DNA of 64,000 nt from Oryzias latipes (lineage: Eukaryota; Chordata; Actinopteri; Beloniformes; Adrianichthyidae), in contig NC_019876.2 of assembly GCF_002234675.1 (NCBI RefSeq), positions 17,739,354 to 17,803,353 of the forward strand, written 5' to 3'. Shown in pieces: positions 24,049 through 34,090 of this stretch. The position numbers and the translations under genes are program-made. Below the pieces are notes generated by a model, which did no database searches, was not told the origin of the DNA, and saw only the letters and a program-made list of their open reading frames with translations. Position 1 is the stretch's first letter; each line of letters begins with the position of its first letter.

Positions 24049-26743
24049 ATGAGTTTACCAAATGTGGAAAAAAGATACGACCCCAGAGACACCACGCTGA
24101 AATTTGTCAACAGGCCTGATGATCTGGACCCACTGCGTAAGAAACGAGCTGCTTTAAAAATATATATACTAATTACTTTTTGTGACTTATGCGTCGCGCA
24201 CTATGTGCGCCTTTTCTTGGCACAGATTGAACATTTTGAGCGCATTTCTGAGACTTTTTTTTAATTAAAAAAGCAACATTTCTGTTTTATGGTCTCTTTT
24301 TTTCTTCTTTTTTTCATGTTCGTGTTCATCTCAGCTCCAGAGGAAGGGGACGAGAATATGCGCGCGGAGATGTCCTGCGGTCACGCGGTCACCCCGGAGT
24401 CTCTCACTGGGTGGTGTCGCAGCCTGCTGGATCAGGTACTTTCAGCAATAATCTCATAAAATGTTAATCAAAAGTGAAACAAACAGAGAAAGTGGCAAAA
24501 CCATGTTAATACAATCCACATATTTGTTTTAGAGTTGTTTCTCTTTTTCTTTATAGGATAACCCCCTATCATGTTTTTATGAAACATCCCTTTTTAATTG
24601 ATTGTGTATGGACACGCTGAGTTATCATTAAACAAAGTTCTTTGTTCTAAATCCTTTGTAAATAAGGTCAAATAAAATTAAGTTGACTAGATTTCAGTTT
24701 ACTGATAAATCAAGTCTGAGTTAGAAACAAAAAATGAGAATGCAATAATTATCTATTTCCTGTGTTTGTACTGACACAAATGTTACTATATATTGGAAAT
24801 AAAATATCTTTGACAGCATAGACCGTGATTTCAAGAAATTAACAGTATTCACTAATTCCAAAGTCACAATCTAAAGTGTCTTCAAGTCAGATTTACATTT
24901 AAGTTAAATCTGTATTTTAAGATGAAGCCCACGTCACTAAAACAAGGTTGAATGCAAAGAAGAATTTACTGTAAGTCGTATACATAATTATTTTTGCTAT
25001 AATTTTCATTTTGCTGTGATGACCCCTGAAATATAGCAGAAAAATATATTTTGATTTGATTCATTTGTTTTGACATGGTTTGTTTCCAGCAATCAAGTAA
25101 GAATAATACACAAAAACAACACAATCATCAGTTATACATTCATACAACGACGTATCAAACTTAGGATAATGAGACATTAAAATATTACATAAAGTGCTGA
25201 AAAGGGAGCGGAAGGAAGCAAATTTATATAATCCCACCCCTGTTCTACCGTAACCATTTTATTACATGATTTATCATTATCCGGTTCCTAGCTTTTATCA
25301 GACAGAATTAAGAATCCTTAAATAACAATAAAGAACATGACAAAGATGAATTGCTTAAATTATTATGTAAAAATATCTTTAAAAAATCAACATGGCAAAT
25401 GCAGATCATTTATCCAAAATATATGCAGATTATGTTATTTATAAAAATCATTGATTTGATTAAAAAATAATACTATATCAGTGAAATAGACATAACACTG
25501 TTTCAAATAATTACATAGCAAAATGTGATCAAGTATCAGAAGTTAAAAATGTGCAAAATTATGTTACATTAAGAAAAAAATGATTAGTCAATTTTTCAAT
25601 TTTTGGAGCAAGTGAACTAATATAATTAGAAATAAGTCAATTTAACCATTTCAATAATTAATTTAATCATTTATTTTCTTATTTTTTTATTTTTTATAAT
25701 AAGATAATGCTGACAGCTGACAGTCACAGTCTGTGATTATAGAGTGACACTTAACAGATTATAGAGGAGATATTCTTTGAGTAGTTGAAAATGTTATGTT
25801 CACTCTCACAACTGTGAAATTATTAATTAGTTAATCTTGTAAAAACAAAGGTGTAGCTGCATCAGTTCACTAGTAATGCCACAATTCATACTGATGTCTT
25901 TTATTCTCGTCTTTTAAACACTTTGATGCCTTAGGAGACTTTGAGGCTCACATAAGATCTGTCTCTGTTTCAGGGCCAGTACAAGTTCAAATGTCCCGCT
26001 TTAACGGAGGGAACTCTGGTGAAGTGTGATGCTGTCTGGTCTTACACAGAGGTGCGGCGCCTGGCGGTGCTGACAGCTGAAGAGATGCAGCACTTTGAGG
26101 AGACCATCGCTCGTATGGCCGCCACTGAGTTCTGTGACTTCAAAGCTGTAAGAACCTCCATACTTTCTCTACTTTAAGGCAGCTGTGATCAGTCTACAAA
26201 ATATAGAATTACCTGCAGGCACATAAAAGAAGATTTTTTTTCCTCAAATAATAAAAAAGTAATTTTCCTTTTCTTTGTGTGTCACAGTGTCCTGGTTGTA
26301 AGACCTACATTGAGAGGGAGGACCTGACAAATCTCTGTGTGCAGTGCACAGTGTGCACATCTGACAATGATGAGGAGTTCCTGTTCTGCTGGCAGTGTTT
26401 TAAGCCATGGAAAGGGAGGGCTCCCCGCTCTGATTGTTGTGACAATGAGGGCTGCATCAACCAAGATGTAGAGCTGCTCAGGACCTGCAAAACCACCATC
26501 CTCTCTCAAGTGGAGGGGGTGGGGCCTTGCCCCTCCATTCGGGCCTGTCCCACCTGTGGTCAGAAAACGGAGCACGACACGACTGGCTGCAAGAACGTCA
26601 TCTGTACTCGCTGCCAGGTGGAGTTCTGCTTCGTGTGTCTGAAAAAGACTGCCGATTGTCTGAAGACGAGCTCTTACTTCATCCCGTGCAGTGAAGGCAT
26701 CGCCCCCCGACAAACATCCATCCCTGTGTGGCACAGAGGCTGA
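24049..26743 (+). CDS. E3-A: RBR-like zinc protein, probable E3 ubiquitin/UBL ligase
   Basis: Four exons: 24049-24136, 24335-24435, 25974-26147, 26288-26743; 272 aa. Residues 1-29 carry a family-specific segment (DTTLKFVNRPDDLDP). Residues about 42-80 form a degenerate RING-like zinc site (MSCGHAVTPESLTGWC, then FKCP). Residues about 122-177 are IBR-like (CPGC, CVQCTVC, FCWQCFKPWKG, CC...GC). Residues about 202-239 are RING2-like (CPSIRACPTCG, GCKNVICTRC, FCFVCLK). The Cys in GCKN (about residue 222) aligns by eye with the thioester-forming Cys of RBR ligases. The C-terminus ends APRQTSIPVWHRG, nearly invariant in all copies here. RING1 lacks some ligands, so E2 recruitment may be unusual. 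A perfect ISRE lies about 100 bp upstream and USP-2 is divergent. It could alternatively be a non-catalytic zinc adaptor. Confidence 0.82.
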
Positions 26744-26835
26744 ACACACCTGAGATTTAAAAAATTCTGCCAATACATAAACATTTATTTGAATACATTT
26801 TCTTGGCGAGCTTGTTATTATAACCACAAAAAGTT

Positions 26836-26841
26836 AATAAA
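26836..26841 (+). terminator. Polyadenylation signal for E3-A
   Basis: AATAAA about 93 bases after the E3-A stop codon. Confidence 0.5.
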
Positions 26842-27106
26842 TTGTGGCAATTTTGGGACCTTAGATGTTTTTGTCATTGTCAAGCAAAATCAACTTTTTG
26901 AGCTTTTAAGGTTATTATAATGTTCATTCCTCATGAAAAGAAACCCCAGAGCAGTATTTTGATTCATTCTTGCATTTCTGAGTTTTTCTCTAAAAACCTG
27001 CACTCTGAGCACCAGCTCCTCCCAATATACCAAAATGATCTGGTTCACACATTGTGACGTAGATAAGTGGGAAACAGCCACATCCAGTAAGGCTAACACA
27101 AAGTGA

Positions 27107-27221
27107 GGTCTTTTTGATGGTGTGGAGGTGCCAGTGGACTTGACAGAGTGTGTGGAAGATATGAAGAAGATCACTGTTCAAGAGCTCAAGGAGAAAATAC
27201 AAAGACTACCCGGCAACCCAG
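27107..27221 (+). pseudogene. Ubiquitin-like gene relic (exon 1 part), UBL1 type
   Basis: The plus strand reads DGVEVPVDLTECVEDMKKIT then VQELKEKIQRLPGNP, aligning with UBL1 exon 1 (DGVNVPVNLTESEEDLKKLF). It stops at the same exon end, but the splice donor GT has become AT (27222-27223). An upstream TGA at 27104-27106 closes the frame. The intron after it is still recognisably related to the UBL1 intron. No exon 2 was found. It lies about 360 bp downstream of E3-A, as UBL1 lies downstream of E3-B. Confidence 0.78.
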
Positions 27222-27223
27222 AT

Positions 27224-28425
27224 AGAGTTTTATTTCCAAAAAACCTGTACATTTAATTAAACCTCTTTTATAAAGTTCTTAGATTGTTTTTGACTCCTCC
27301 ACAAAGTTAATGTGTTGCCTTTTGTAAAGTTAAAATAAAGTTCTTAAATAAGAAATTTGGGTGCTTAAATAGAATTTTTAAAGTTCATGAATAATTTATC
27401 TTTTTTTCCTCATGGTTTGAACACAGCTCACACGACTCCAAAAGGAATAAACAGAAGAAGATGAATGTGATCATGTGATTCAGAGGCGGCGGAGCTAGAA
27501 TGTTTTATGGGGGAGGGCAGAAGACTTTGGAAGGATGGCAAATGAGAACAGCAGAGTGGAGACCCAGATGTGCTGCCTTACACAGGGACAAAGCAAGAAA
27601 TTTGAGGCGCTCAAAATTTCATTTAAAAATGTGCTTTTGCTGTTTTTTCTGTACTTAGAAAAGCTTGTATTGATTAGTTCTGAAATCTTTATTATGTTAC
27701 CAACATTGGCTCAAAAACTGGGGGGCAAACCGAGGAGGCAAGAGGTAAATATGAGATATTTAATATCTGGTAGTGAATATTGTTTGTAGGCTTTTAAGGT
27801 TGAATCAGAAGGAATGAGCTTGAATCCCTGGTTTGAAGGTGAGGCGTGGCTGGAGGGTTACGGCAGGAGGTTTCCAGAACAGCAAGGCAGATGCAGGCGG
27901 CGAGGCGTGAAACCAGGAATGACTTCGGTGAGTACCCGTGGACGAGTAAGTAGTAGTAATTAGCAAAAGGCAGGTAAACATGAATCGAGATACTAGAGTC
28001 GACCAGACTTTGCACCGTTGAGGAACAACGAACTGGCGTTGAATACTGGCAGTGGATCTCCTTAAGTAGCAGAGGCTTGATGGGAAGAGTGAAGTCAGCT
28101 GGTCACGTCAGAAATGGAGCAGAGGAGGGAGAGGGGAGGAGACTGACAGAGTGACACCATGACATTCACTTCCAAATCATCCAAACGTCCATTACAGTTA
28201 ATATTCAAAAACTGACCATTATTATTCCTGTTCTAATGTTTACTTAAACTTTAGTTGCAGTTTATGTTTCCTGAAATTTTAATAAACTAGAATCTTAAAG
28301 GAGTGTCTTGAATAAAACATTAAAAAAAATTCTTGAAAACATTTGATTTACCTTTTCTTTTTCTTGCACTTCTGCTGTGGTCTCTATCTAATGTCCCCTG
28401 AAAAAACAAACTTCTCCTCATCTGA
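27224..28425. other. Intergenic with possible LTR fragment
   Basis: 27830-28165 ('gaggcgtggctggagggtta' to 'gtgacaccatgaca') has the look of an antisense LTR fragment: it is GC-richer than its surroundings and ends in CATGACA. I found no partner or target duplication. The rest shows nothing. Confidence 0.3.
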
Positions 28426-28433
28426 CCCTAAAG

Positions 28434-29463
28434 CAGTGCTTCTCAAATAGTGGGGCGCGCCAAGGCAATGCCAGGGGGGGCGCGCGGTGGTTTAATGCAC
28501 AGGTAATACGGGCAATTGTCCGGTGCGGAAATTTAACATGGGGGCGGCGGTGACAGCGGCTCAGTGCTTGGAAAAAAATCTGCGCCTCTATTCGGTTCCT
28601 ATTGTCTGTTCTATCACAGAGTTTGTAACAGCCTGGAACCTTTGAATCCTTGTTCTTGGAGCTGCTCCCATCCCGTGTCAAACGCGGCGGCATGAGTGAG
28701 ATGGAAAGGGGAGTGGTGGTGTGGGCTCTGTCTGCCAGGTGAATCAGGGCACGCGGACTGCTAGCGCTGCCTGTTGCCCAACACCAACATCATCGGTGCC
28801 TTTAGATTCCTCAGCTCATGCTAATAATGCTTAATCTTTATGAACTATTGTAGACATTTTGATGACGTGTCTTTATTTTCCATCAATGTTTTCTTTGTCT
28901 GCCTGTGGTTTAGTTGGTGTCAGACAGACAGAAAGACAGCAGGTAATGGAGGAAAACAGCTACACTTATGAGATCAGAAATAAACAATCCATCATTTAGA
29001 AATAAAATCAGCACAACGTTTTTTATCTATCTCTTCAGACTAAAAATGTTGGATATATTGGTGCTGCTGTGTTAATGTTTCAGATCAATTTACATGTAAT
29101 ATTATTTATTGATTGAATCATTTTTCTCATCATCAAATGGTTTAATTGGTAAAAATGTTTCTAGTTTAAATAAGGACTGACAGATTTTTTAATTTAAGCT
29201 TCTTTTCTGTTTTAGACTAGAACAGGGTTTCTGTGTGGCAAAATAAAGTTAATATTTGTTGAAAGTGGATTTCTATTGCTTTTTTCTTTTGTTAATGTTA
29301 AAAGATACAATTTTAGGTATACTTACACAAATTTTATAGATACTAACCTCATATATTGTCAACGCGCGAGTGTATGTGTGTGTGTGTGGGGGGGGGTCAG
29401 GAGGGCGCAAAACATTTTCTTTTTCCTAAGGGGGGCGTGGCAAAAAATAATTGAGAAGCACTG
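28434..29463. mobile_element. hAT element with perfect target duplication
   Basis: Starts CAGTGCTTCTCAAATAGTGG and ends AATTGAGAAGCACTG. Flanked by a perfect 8-bp target duplication CCCTAAAG (28426-28433 and 29464-29471). No transposase frame; a (TG)n/G-run lies at 29370-29397. The clean duplication suggests a fairly recent insertion between the UBL relic and E3-B. Confidence 0.9.
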
Positions 29464-29856
29464 CCCTAAAGTATGAGATATGATATTGGCCAATATTTTC
29501 ATGTCCTTGTGGAAATCCTGGGGATTTACCAAATCACCAAACAAAACTGAAAGTATTTGTCAGTCACATTCATTGTTTCTGAACCTTATTTTGTATGAGA
29601 AGACAGATCCTGATCATCAGTTTGGAAATCCTTTTTGGTTAGTGTTAGGCTCAAACTTGAACATGTTTTGCCATGGGCAATAACACATACAAAACTTCAC
29701 TACAGCTAGTTCGGGATTCCCCCACATCAAAATGAACAGCTGAGCTCTGTTTACATACCGTAATACAAACTCTGCCTCAACTATTTACAGGAAAAAACGG
29801 CTTGTCAAACACTAGAACCACTGGAGGCGGAGTTTGATTTGAAACAGTTTTGCTTT

Positions 29857-29885
29857 CACTGCTCTCACATGAGAAGAGAGCAGTG
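29857..29885. promoter_or_regulatory. Perfect 10-bp inverted repeat upstream of E3-B
   Basis: CACTGCTCTC (29857-29866), a 9-base loop, then GAGAGCAGTG (29876-29885). It lies about 70 bp upstream of the E3-B ATG, in its promoter or 5' leader. It could be a hairpin or a dyad binding site; function unknown. Confidence 0.5.
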
Positions 29886-29952
29886 AACAGCTTAACAAAA
29901 CAAAACCAGTTCATACTTACCTGCAGGATTTTACTAATCTAATTTCAGCACA

Positions 29953-31242
29953 ATGGGTGGCAACAAAATAAGTAAAATGGAAAAAGTCTACAATCTGGCA
30001 GATACAACTTTTAAATTTGTGGATAGAGAGGATGAATTAGACTGTAAGTAACTCATTTCTTTCCCTACTTTTCTTTTTTCTACTGTTAAAGCAGCAAATG
30101 CTTGTGGGAAAGCTTTAACTGCTTTTACTCTATCTTGTGTGATTGTTTTGTGTCAGTTCTCTGTGAAGAATTTGCGTCTCCCAGAGCAGAGATGTCCTGT
30201 GGTCATGCTGTGACTCCCATGTCTCTCACCAACTGGTGCCGCTTGCTCCTTGAAAAGGTTTGGGATCATCTTCCATCTTCAAATTGATAAGAAACATCTG
30301 TGTCAATAAAATCATCATCATTAAGTTGACCTTTGATCATATGATTGTAGACCAAGTGACACAAATCTTCTGATTTCTACGTATTTACGGTATTTGATTT
30401 ATAAACTGTTTTTTTTTTTTTGCAGTTGTTGATCTCATTGAAACTATATTTTTGTCCTGCAAATTATAGATTTTTTATAAATTCATTGCATATTTTGTCA
30501 GTCTAAGTTAGTCTCTAATTTTAACGATATACATTAATGTTTCTGTGCAGGGGGAGAGCCAGTTTGTTTGTGGCATGAGTGGCTGTGATAAGGAGTGGTC
30601 TTATGAGGAGGTCTGTAAAATGGCTCTACTGACCCCTGAGGAGAAGGAGTACTTTGTAAAAACTATGGAAAGCATCGCTGAAAGAGAAAGCAGGAAAAAT
30701 ACAAAGTCGGTGAGTATTTTATGGAAAAGACAATGATTTTGAAGTAAACTTGTATTTTTTTTAACTGATTTTTCTATCATTATTCATAGTGTCCTGAATG
30801 CAAAGTCCCTGTGACGAGGAAAGATGATTCTAACCTGAGAGTGCGTTGCCAAGTTTGCTCAAAAGAGAAAAGAGACTTTGATTTCTGCTGGCAGTGTCTG
30901 AAGGAGTGGAAGGGTCCACAGCCACGCACAGACCACTGTGATAATGATGGCTGCTTCAGCGAGGCTCTCAGAACTCTGTGGAACTGCCCAGAAATAGTTT
31001 TTCATTCTGTCAAAGACGTCACAGGATGTCCCTCCATCAGGGCCTGTCCCACCTGTGGCTCTCTGGTGCAGCACAGTTCAAAATACTGTAAAAGCATTGT
31101 GTGTCCTCGATGTAAGGTGAAGTTTTGTTTTGTCTGTTTAAAAATCATGACTGAATGCACAAAAACAAGCAGTCCATATTTACCCTGCTCCAGTGGAGTC
31201 GCTCCCAGACAGACCTCCATTCCTGTGTGGCATCAAAAGTGA
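29953..31242 (+). CDS. E3-B: RBR-like zinc protein, probable E3 ubiquitin/UBL ligase
   Basis: Exons 29953-30043, 30157-30257, 30551-30709, 30790-31242; 267 aa. The start context CACAATGG is good; the protein begins MGGNKISKMEKVYN, and the second Met aligns near the start of E3-D. The N-terminal segment (DTTFKFVDREDELD) is followed by a RING-like site that keeps the first Cys (FLCEEF, MSCGHAVTPMSLTNWC, FVCGMSGC). Then come an IBR-like part (CPEC, CQVC, FCWQCLKEWKG, CDNDGC) and RING2 (CPSIRACPTCG, YCKSIVCPRC, FCFVCLK), ending APRQTSIPVWHQK. The candidate catalytic Cys in KYCKS is present. Next downstream on the same strand come a USP relic and UBL1. The exon sizes match E3-A and E3-D (101 nt for exon 2 in all). 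No perfect ISRE was found upstream. The AATAAA seen after E3-C is lost here (ATTAAT); a replacement lies at 31626. Confidence 0.85.
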
Positions 31243-31350
31243 TGTGACTTTACAGAACAGTGTAGAGTGTAGAAAGTGTTCAGAAAATGTTTCCTTACAA
31301 AATGGATCAAGTTTACATTAATGGGGCACATTTTGGCATAGATGGTTTAA

Positions 31351-31555
31351 CCCTTGTGCTATCTTAGATGACCCCACCCTTACATTCACGTGTTCTCCCT
31401 ACCATGACAAAGGTGGATAAAGGTGGAAAGATTTCATGAAATCCATGGACACCAGTGAAGATCACAAATCATTGAAGAAAAAAGGTTCAGCGCACTGTCT
31501 AGTGGGTGTGGATGACCAAACTCCCAATGTTAAAGTGCCTAGGATGTCACAAGGG
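31351..31555. mobile_element. piggyBac-like MITE
   Basis: Inverted ends CCCTTGTG...CACAAGGG, with TTAA on the left (31347-31350) and TAAC on the right, consistent with a mutated TTAA target. 205 bp, no coding capacity. Confidence 0.6.
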
Positions 31556-31625
31556 TAACATCCCCTTTTTTAAGTGTGTTTGTGTATAAATCCTTCACAA
31601 ACTTAACTTTGTGATGGCTTTTGTA

Positions 31626-31631
31626 AATAAA
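31626..31631 (+). terminator. Polyadenylation signal, likely used by E3-B
   Basis: AATAAA 384 bases past the E3-B stop, just beyond the piggyBac-like MITE. The closer site present in the E3-C copy is mutated here. Confidence 0.35.
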
Positions 31632-31967
31632 AGTGATGTGAAAAAATTCCGTAAGACTGCAGTGATTTTCCAGACTACGTGTTACTTTTTCTTCCACTTC
31701 AGTTGCACAAGAATATTTCTGTACTCCAATAACTTTCAATGTTGCAAATGTTAAAATTTGAACATCCTTAAATAGAATTAGAATAGAAAAATTGAAATTA
31801 AAATGATTCATTTTAAAGATAAACAATCCATATTCCACCCCAAATATTTGATTACCTTTTTTACTATAATATAGTCCTATTGGGCTCTCTGCTGGAGAAA
31901 AGCTCACAAAACTGCATTAAAACGTTGTCTGTCCTTGAAATAAAGTTCATTTTTGTGGGTTCCATCC

Positions 31968-32140
31968 ATCTTCTTGGATGAACGGACAACTCCTTGAATG
32001 AGGAACCGCGACCCAATCCTCATCCAAGACCGGGTCGCGGGGGCAGTAGTTTAAGCAAAGATGCCCAGACTTCCCTTTTCCTGGCCATTTCCTACAGCTC
32101 CTCTGGGGGGGTCCCAAGTCCAGGCAAGAAATGTAGACTT
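31968..32140. repeat. Fish interspersed repeat next to USP relic
   Basis: Contains 'caagaccgggtcgcgggggc', 'tttaagcaaagatgcccaga' and 'tccagctcc'-like blocks of a common teleost repeat. It abuts the truncated USP exon, so the insertion or recombination junction is at about 32140. Confidence 0.5.
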
Positions 32141-32284
32141 GATAAGTGTTGTAGAAAATGCAATGCCTATGCCTTTGTGGAGCCCACAGGGAGTCTTCGG
32201 TCTGGACATCTCACTGCAACGATCAAGTGTCAGGAGAAAAAGAGAGACAGATTGATTAAATTGAACAATGCTAATGTGACAATA
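32141..32284 (+). pseudogene. USP relic: exon 6 end joined directly to exon 8
   Basis: 'gataagtgttgtagaaaatg' matches the end of USP-1 exon 6 and runs, without exon 7 or the introns, into exon 8 (YAFVEPTGSLRSGHLTATIK, then RLIKLNNANVTI) and its GTAAGT donor. Part of exon 6, all of exon 7 and the start of exon 8 are missing. The junction falls at a short ATGCC repeat present on both sides, which suggests a deletion between microhomologies rather than reverse transcription, since the downstream intron is kept. The His box has become SGHLTA (Tyr to Leu) and FND has become LNN. Confidence 0.75.
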
Positions 32285-32587
32285 GTAAGTGCCCTCTTTT
32301 ATTTGTAACTACAGTTTCCTTAAAAGATCCTAAAAAACAAAGAAACGGATATGACACTCAAAAAATATTTATAAAGCGTTCCCTCAAAATAATATTTTGT
32401 GGACACAAATTAACATTTCATGGCCACAATTTATAGTTTTGTGTGCACGATTTAGTATTTTTTGGGGGGCACAAATTAGTAATTTAGTATCATCAGTTCC
32501 TACTACTAATTTGTGTACATAAAATACTAATTTGTTTGCACAAGTTAGTATTTTGTGCAAACAAAATCCCTAAGTGTTAAAAGGGGC

Positions 32588-33078
32588 TGTCACGGTGGAG
32601 GGGTGGCTCGAGAGCCGGTAGGACCCAGAATGCAGAGGCAGGAGGCACAAAGTTCCGGGGCAAGGGGTTTAATTACAAACACAAACAAAAGCGCTGCAGA
32701 GCAGGATGACAAAAACCAAACGAAAACTCACTGTGGCGTGGCGTGGCGAGGGGCGAGGGGCGAGGGACAAGGGACAAGGGACAAGGGACAAGGGACAAGG
32801 GACAAGGGACAAGGAACGAGGAACGAGGAACAGGGCATGACATGGCATGAACACCAGAACAGGAATAACTAATGGACCAACACAGGAGGAAGGCAGAGAC
32901 AAGACTTATATACAGACAGGGCAGACAAGACACAGGTGAACACGATCAGGGCAGATGGGGACCAAAGGAAGTAAAACCCAAGAAAACAGACAAGACAGGA
33001 TACTTTCAAAATAAAACAGGAAACAGAAACAAGACAGAACAAGGACCAAAAACAAGACAACAAGTTCAAATCATGACA
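32588..33078 (-). mobile_element. Solo LTR, antisense, same family as the element at 60702
   Basis: The reverse complement starts TGTCATGATTTGAACTTG and is related throughout to the 411-bp LTRs at 60702 and 63425. A perfect 5-bp target duplication GGGGC flanks it (32583-32587 and 33079-33083). It is longer (491 bp), partly because of a 7-bp tandem (GGGACAA, about 8 copies with variants) at 32760-32815. It ends about 170 bp before the UBL1 ISRE. Confidence 0.88.
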
Positions 33079-33245
33079 GGGGCGTGTGTCTGTGTTGGGA
33101 AGGTAGTTAGGGGAAAAGTCCCGGGATTTTGTATCTACCATTATTAGGTAAGAGTTTGAATTAAAGCAAATTTATTGTTTGCACTTTCCTCAGACACAAG
33201 TTTTATTTTGACAATATTGCTCTTATGTAATAACCCGTGCTGAGC

Positions 33246-33255
33246 TTTCACTTTC
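33246..33255 (-). promoter_or_regulatory. ISRE (GAAAGTGAAA) upstream of UBL1
   Basis: Plus strand TTTCACTTTC; reverse complement TTCGAAAGTGAAAGC, a perfect GAAANNGAAA element about 103 bp upstream of the UBL1 ATG. Its distance and quality match interferon-stimulated promoters. Confidence 0.65.
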
Positions 33256-33357
33256 GAATAAAGAACCAAAATTCCCCATGACGTCACATCTTTGATGCTT
33301 AAAAAAGAGTCAAACAGATAAAGGGGCATTTCATCTGTACAATACAGAGAACACACC

Positions 33358-33862
33358 ATGGTGGCCCAGGGAGGTGTTTGCGTGGCCCACAGGCCAGCAG
33401 AAACCCTTTACATACCTGGGGTTCAGCTGGACGTGTGGACTCCTGACGGAGTGAACGTCCCGGTGAACTTGACAGAGTCAGAGGAAGACTTGAAGAAACT
33501 CTTTGTTCAAGATCTCATACGGATAATTCAGGCACTTGCTGGAAACCCAGGTGAATATTATTTTCCAACAATCTGTAAATCCCTTTAAAACTCTTCTAAA
33601 AATGTTATTTAGGTGTTTTGATTTATGACTTGTATACAACCTTTGATTTAATAAATTAAACAAAACAGTGCATTTACTCATTTTTTGTCTATTTATTTGT
33701 CCATCTGTTTTCTGTGTGTTTTTGAACGCAGCCCAAATAACGCCGGACACCACATTGTCATTTGAGGGGAAAACGCTGGATTCCAACTCAAAACCTCTGG
33801 GGGAATATGGACTCAAGTCCAAGTCTTCCATCCAGATTGTGGTGAAGGTCCACGGAGGATGA
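33358..33862 (+). CDS. UBL1: single-domain ubiquitin-like modifier ending in Gly-Gly
   Basis: Two exons, 33358-33550 and 33732-33862; 107 aa. The start CACACCATGG is a strong Kozak context. Residues 1-25 are a non-ubiquitin leader (GVCVAHRPAETLYIP). From about residue 26 the sequence follows the ubiquitin fold: a strand pair (VQLDVWTPDGVNVPVNL), a helix region (LFVQDLIRIIQALAG), then LSFEGKTLDSNSKPL and GLKSKSSIQIVVKVHGG, with the stop codon directly after GG. A mature di-Gly end is what conjugated modifiers need. By hand alignment the ubiquitin Ile44 position is Ser, the Arg72 position is Lys and the Lys48 position is Lys. It is not a two-domain ISG15. E3-B lies upstream on the same strand; a perfect ISRE is upstream and AATAAA downstream. 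Whether it is conjugated or acts as a free binding protein is unknown. Confidence 0.85.
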
Positions 33863-34084
33863 ATCAGAGTGCAAGACCACGATCAGCAGCTCTTCCTGCT
33901 CTTTTTTGAAGACCTGTCACAGCATTCAGTTACTTTTTGTTGCTGCTCAAATTTAAACTCAGACGTCTTGAAATGATTCTCTTTAAATAACTGCTCAATG
34001 TTCCTGATATTTTTATCTTTTTGTACAAAAACCAATGTATATATTTTATCAAAGCAGATGTATATTTCTGTTCTTCCTCTTCTT

Positions 34085-34090
34085 AATAAA
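34085..34090 (+). terminator. Polyadenylation signal for UBL1
   Basis: AATAAA 223 bases after the UBL1 stop codon. Confidence 0.55.

Noticed and set aside
26282-26827. Antisense ORF of 181 aa over E3-A exon 4
   Set aside because: Mirror frame of a Cys-rich coding exon with no motif; the plus-strand RBR reading is clear.
29360-29400. Telomere-like or CRISPR-like repeats
   Set aside because: It is a simple (TG)n/G-run inside a hAT element. No CRISPR or other prokaryotic features exist in the window.
29953-29976. N-myristoylation of E3-B (MGGNKISK)
   Set aside because: The Ser is at position 7 rather than 6 and the second Met aligns with other family starts, so the signal is weak.
33358-33862. 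UBL1 as ordinary ISG15
   Set aside because: ISG15 has two ubiquitin-like domains and an LRGG-type end; UBL1 has one domain, a leader and VHGG.
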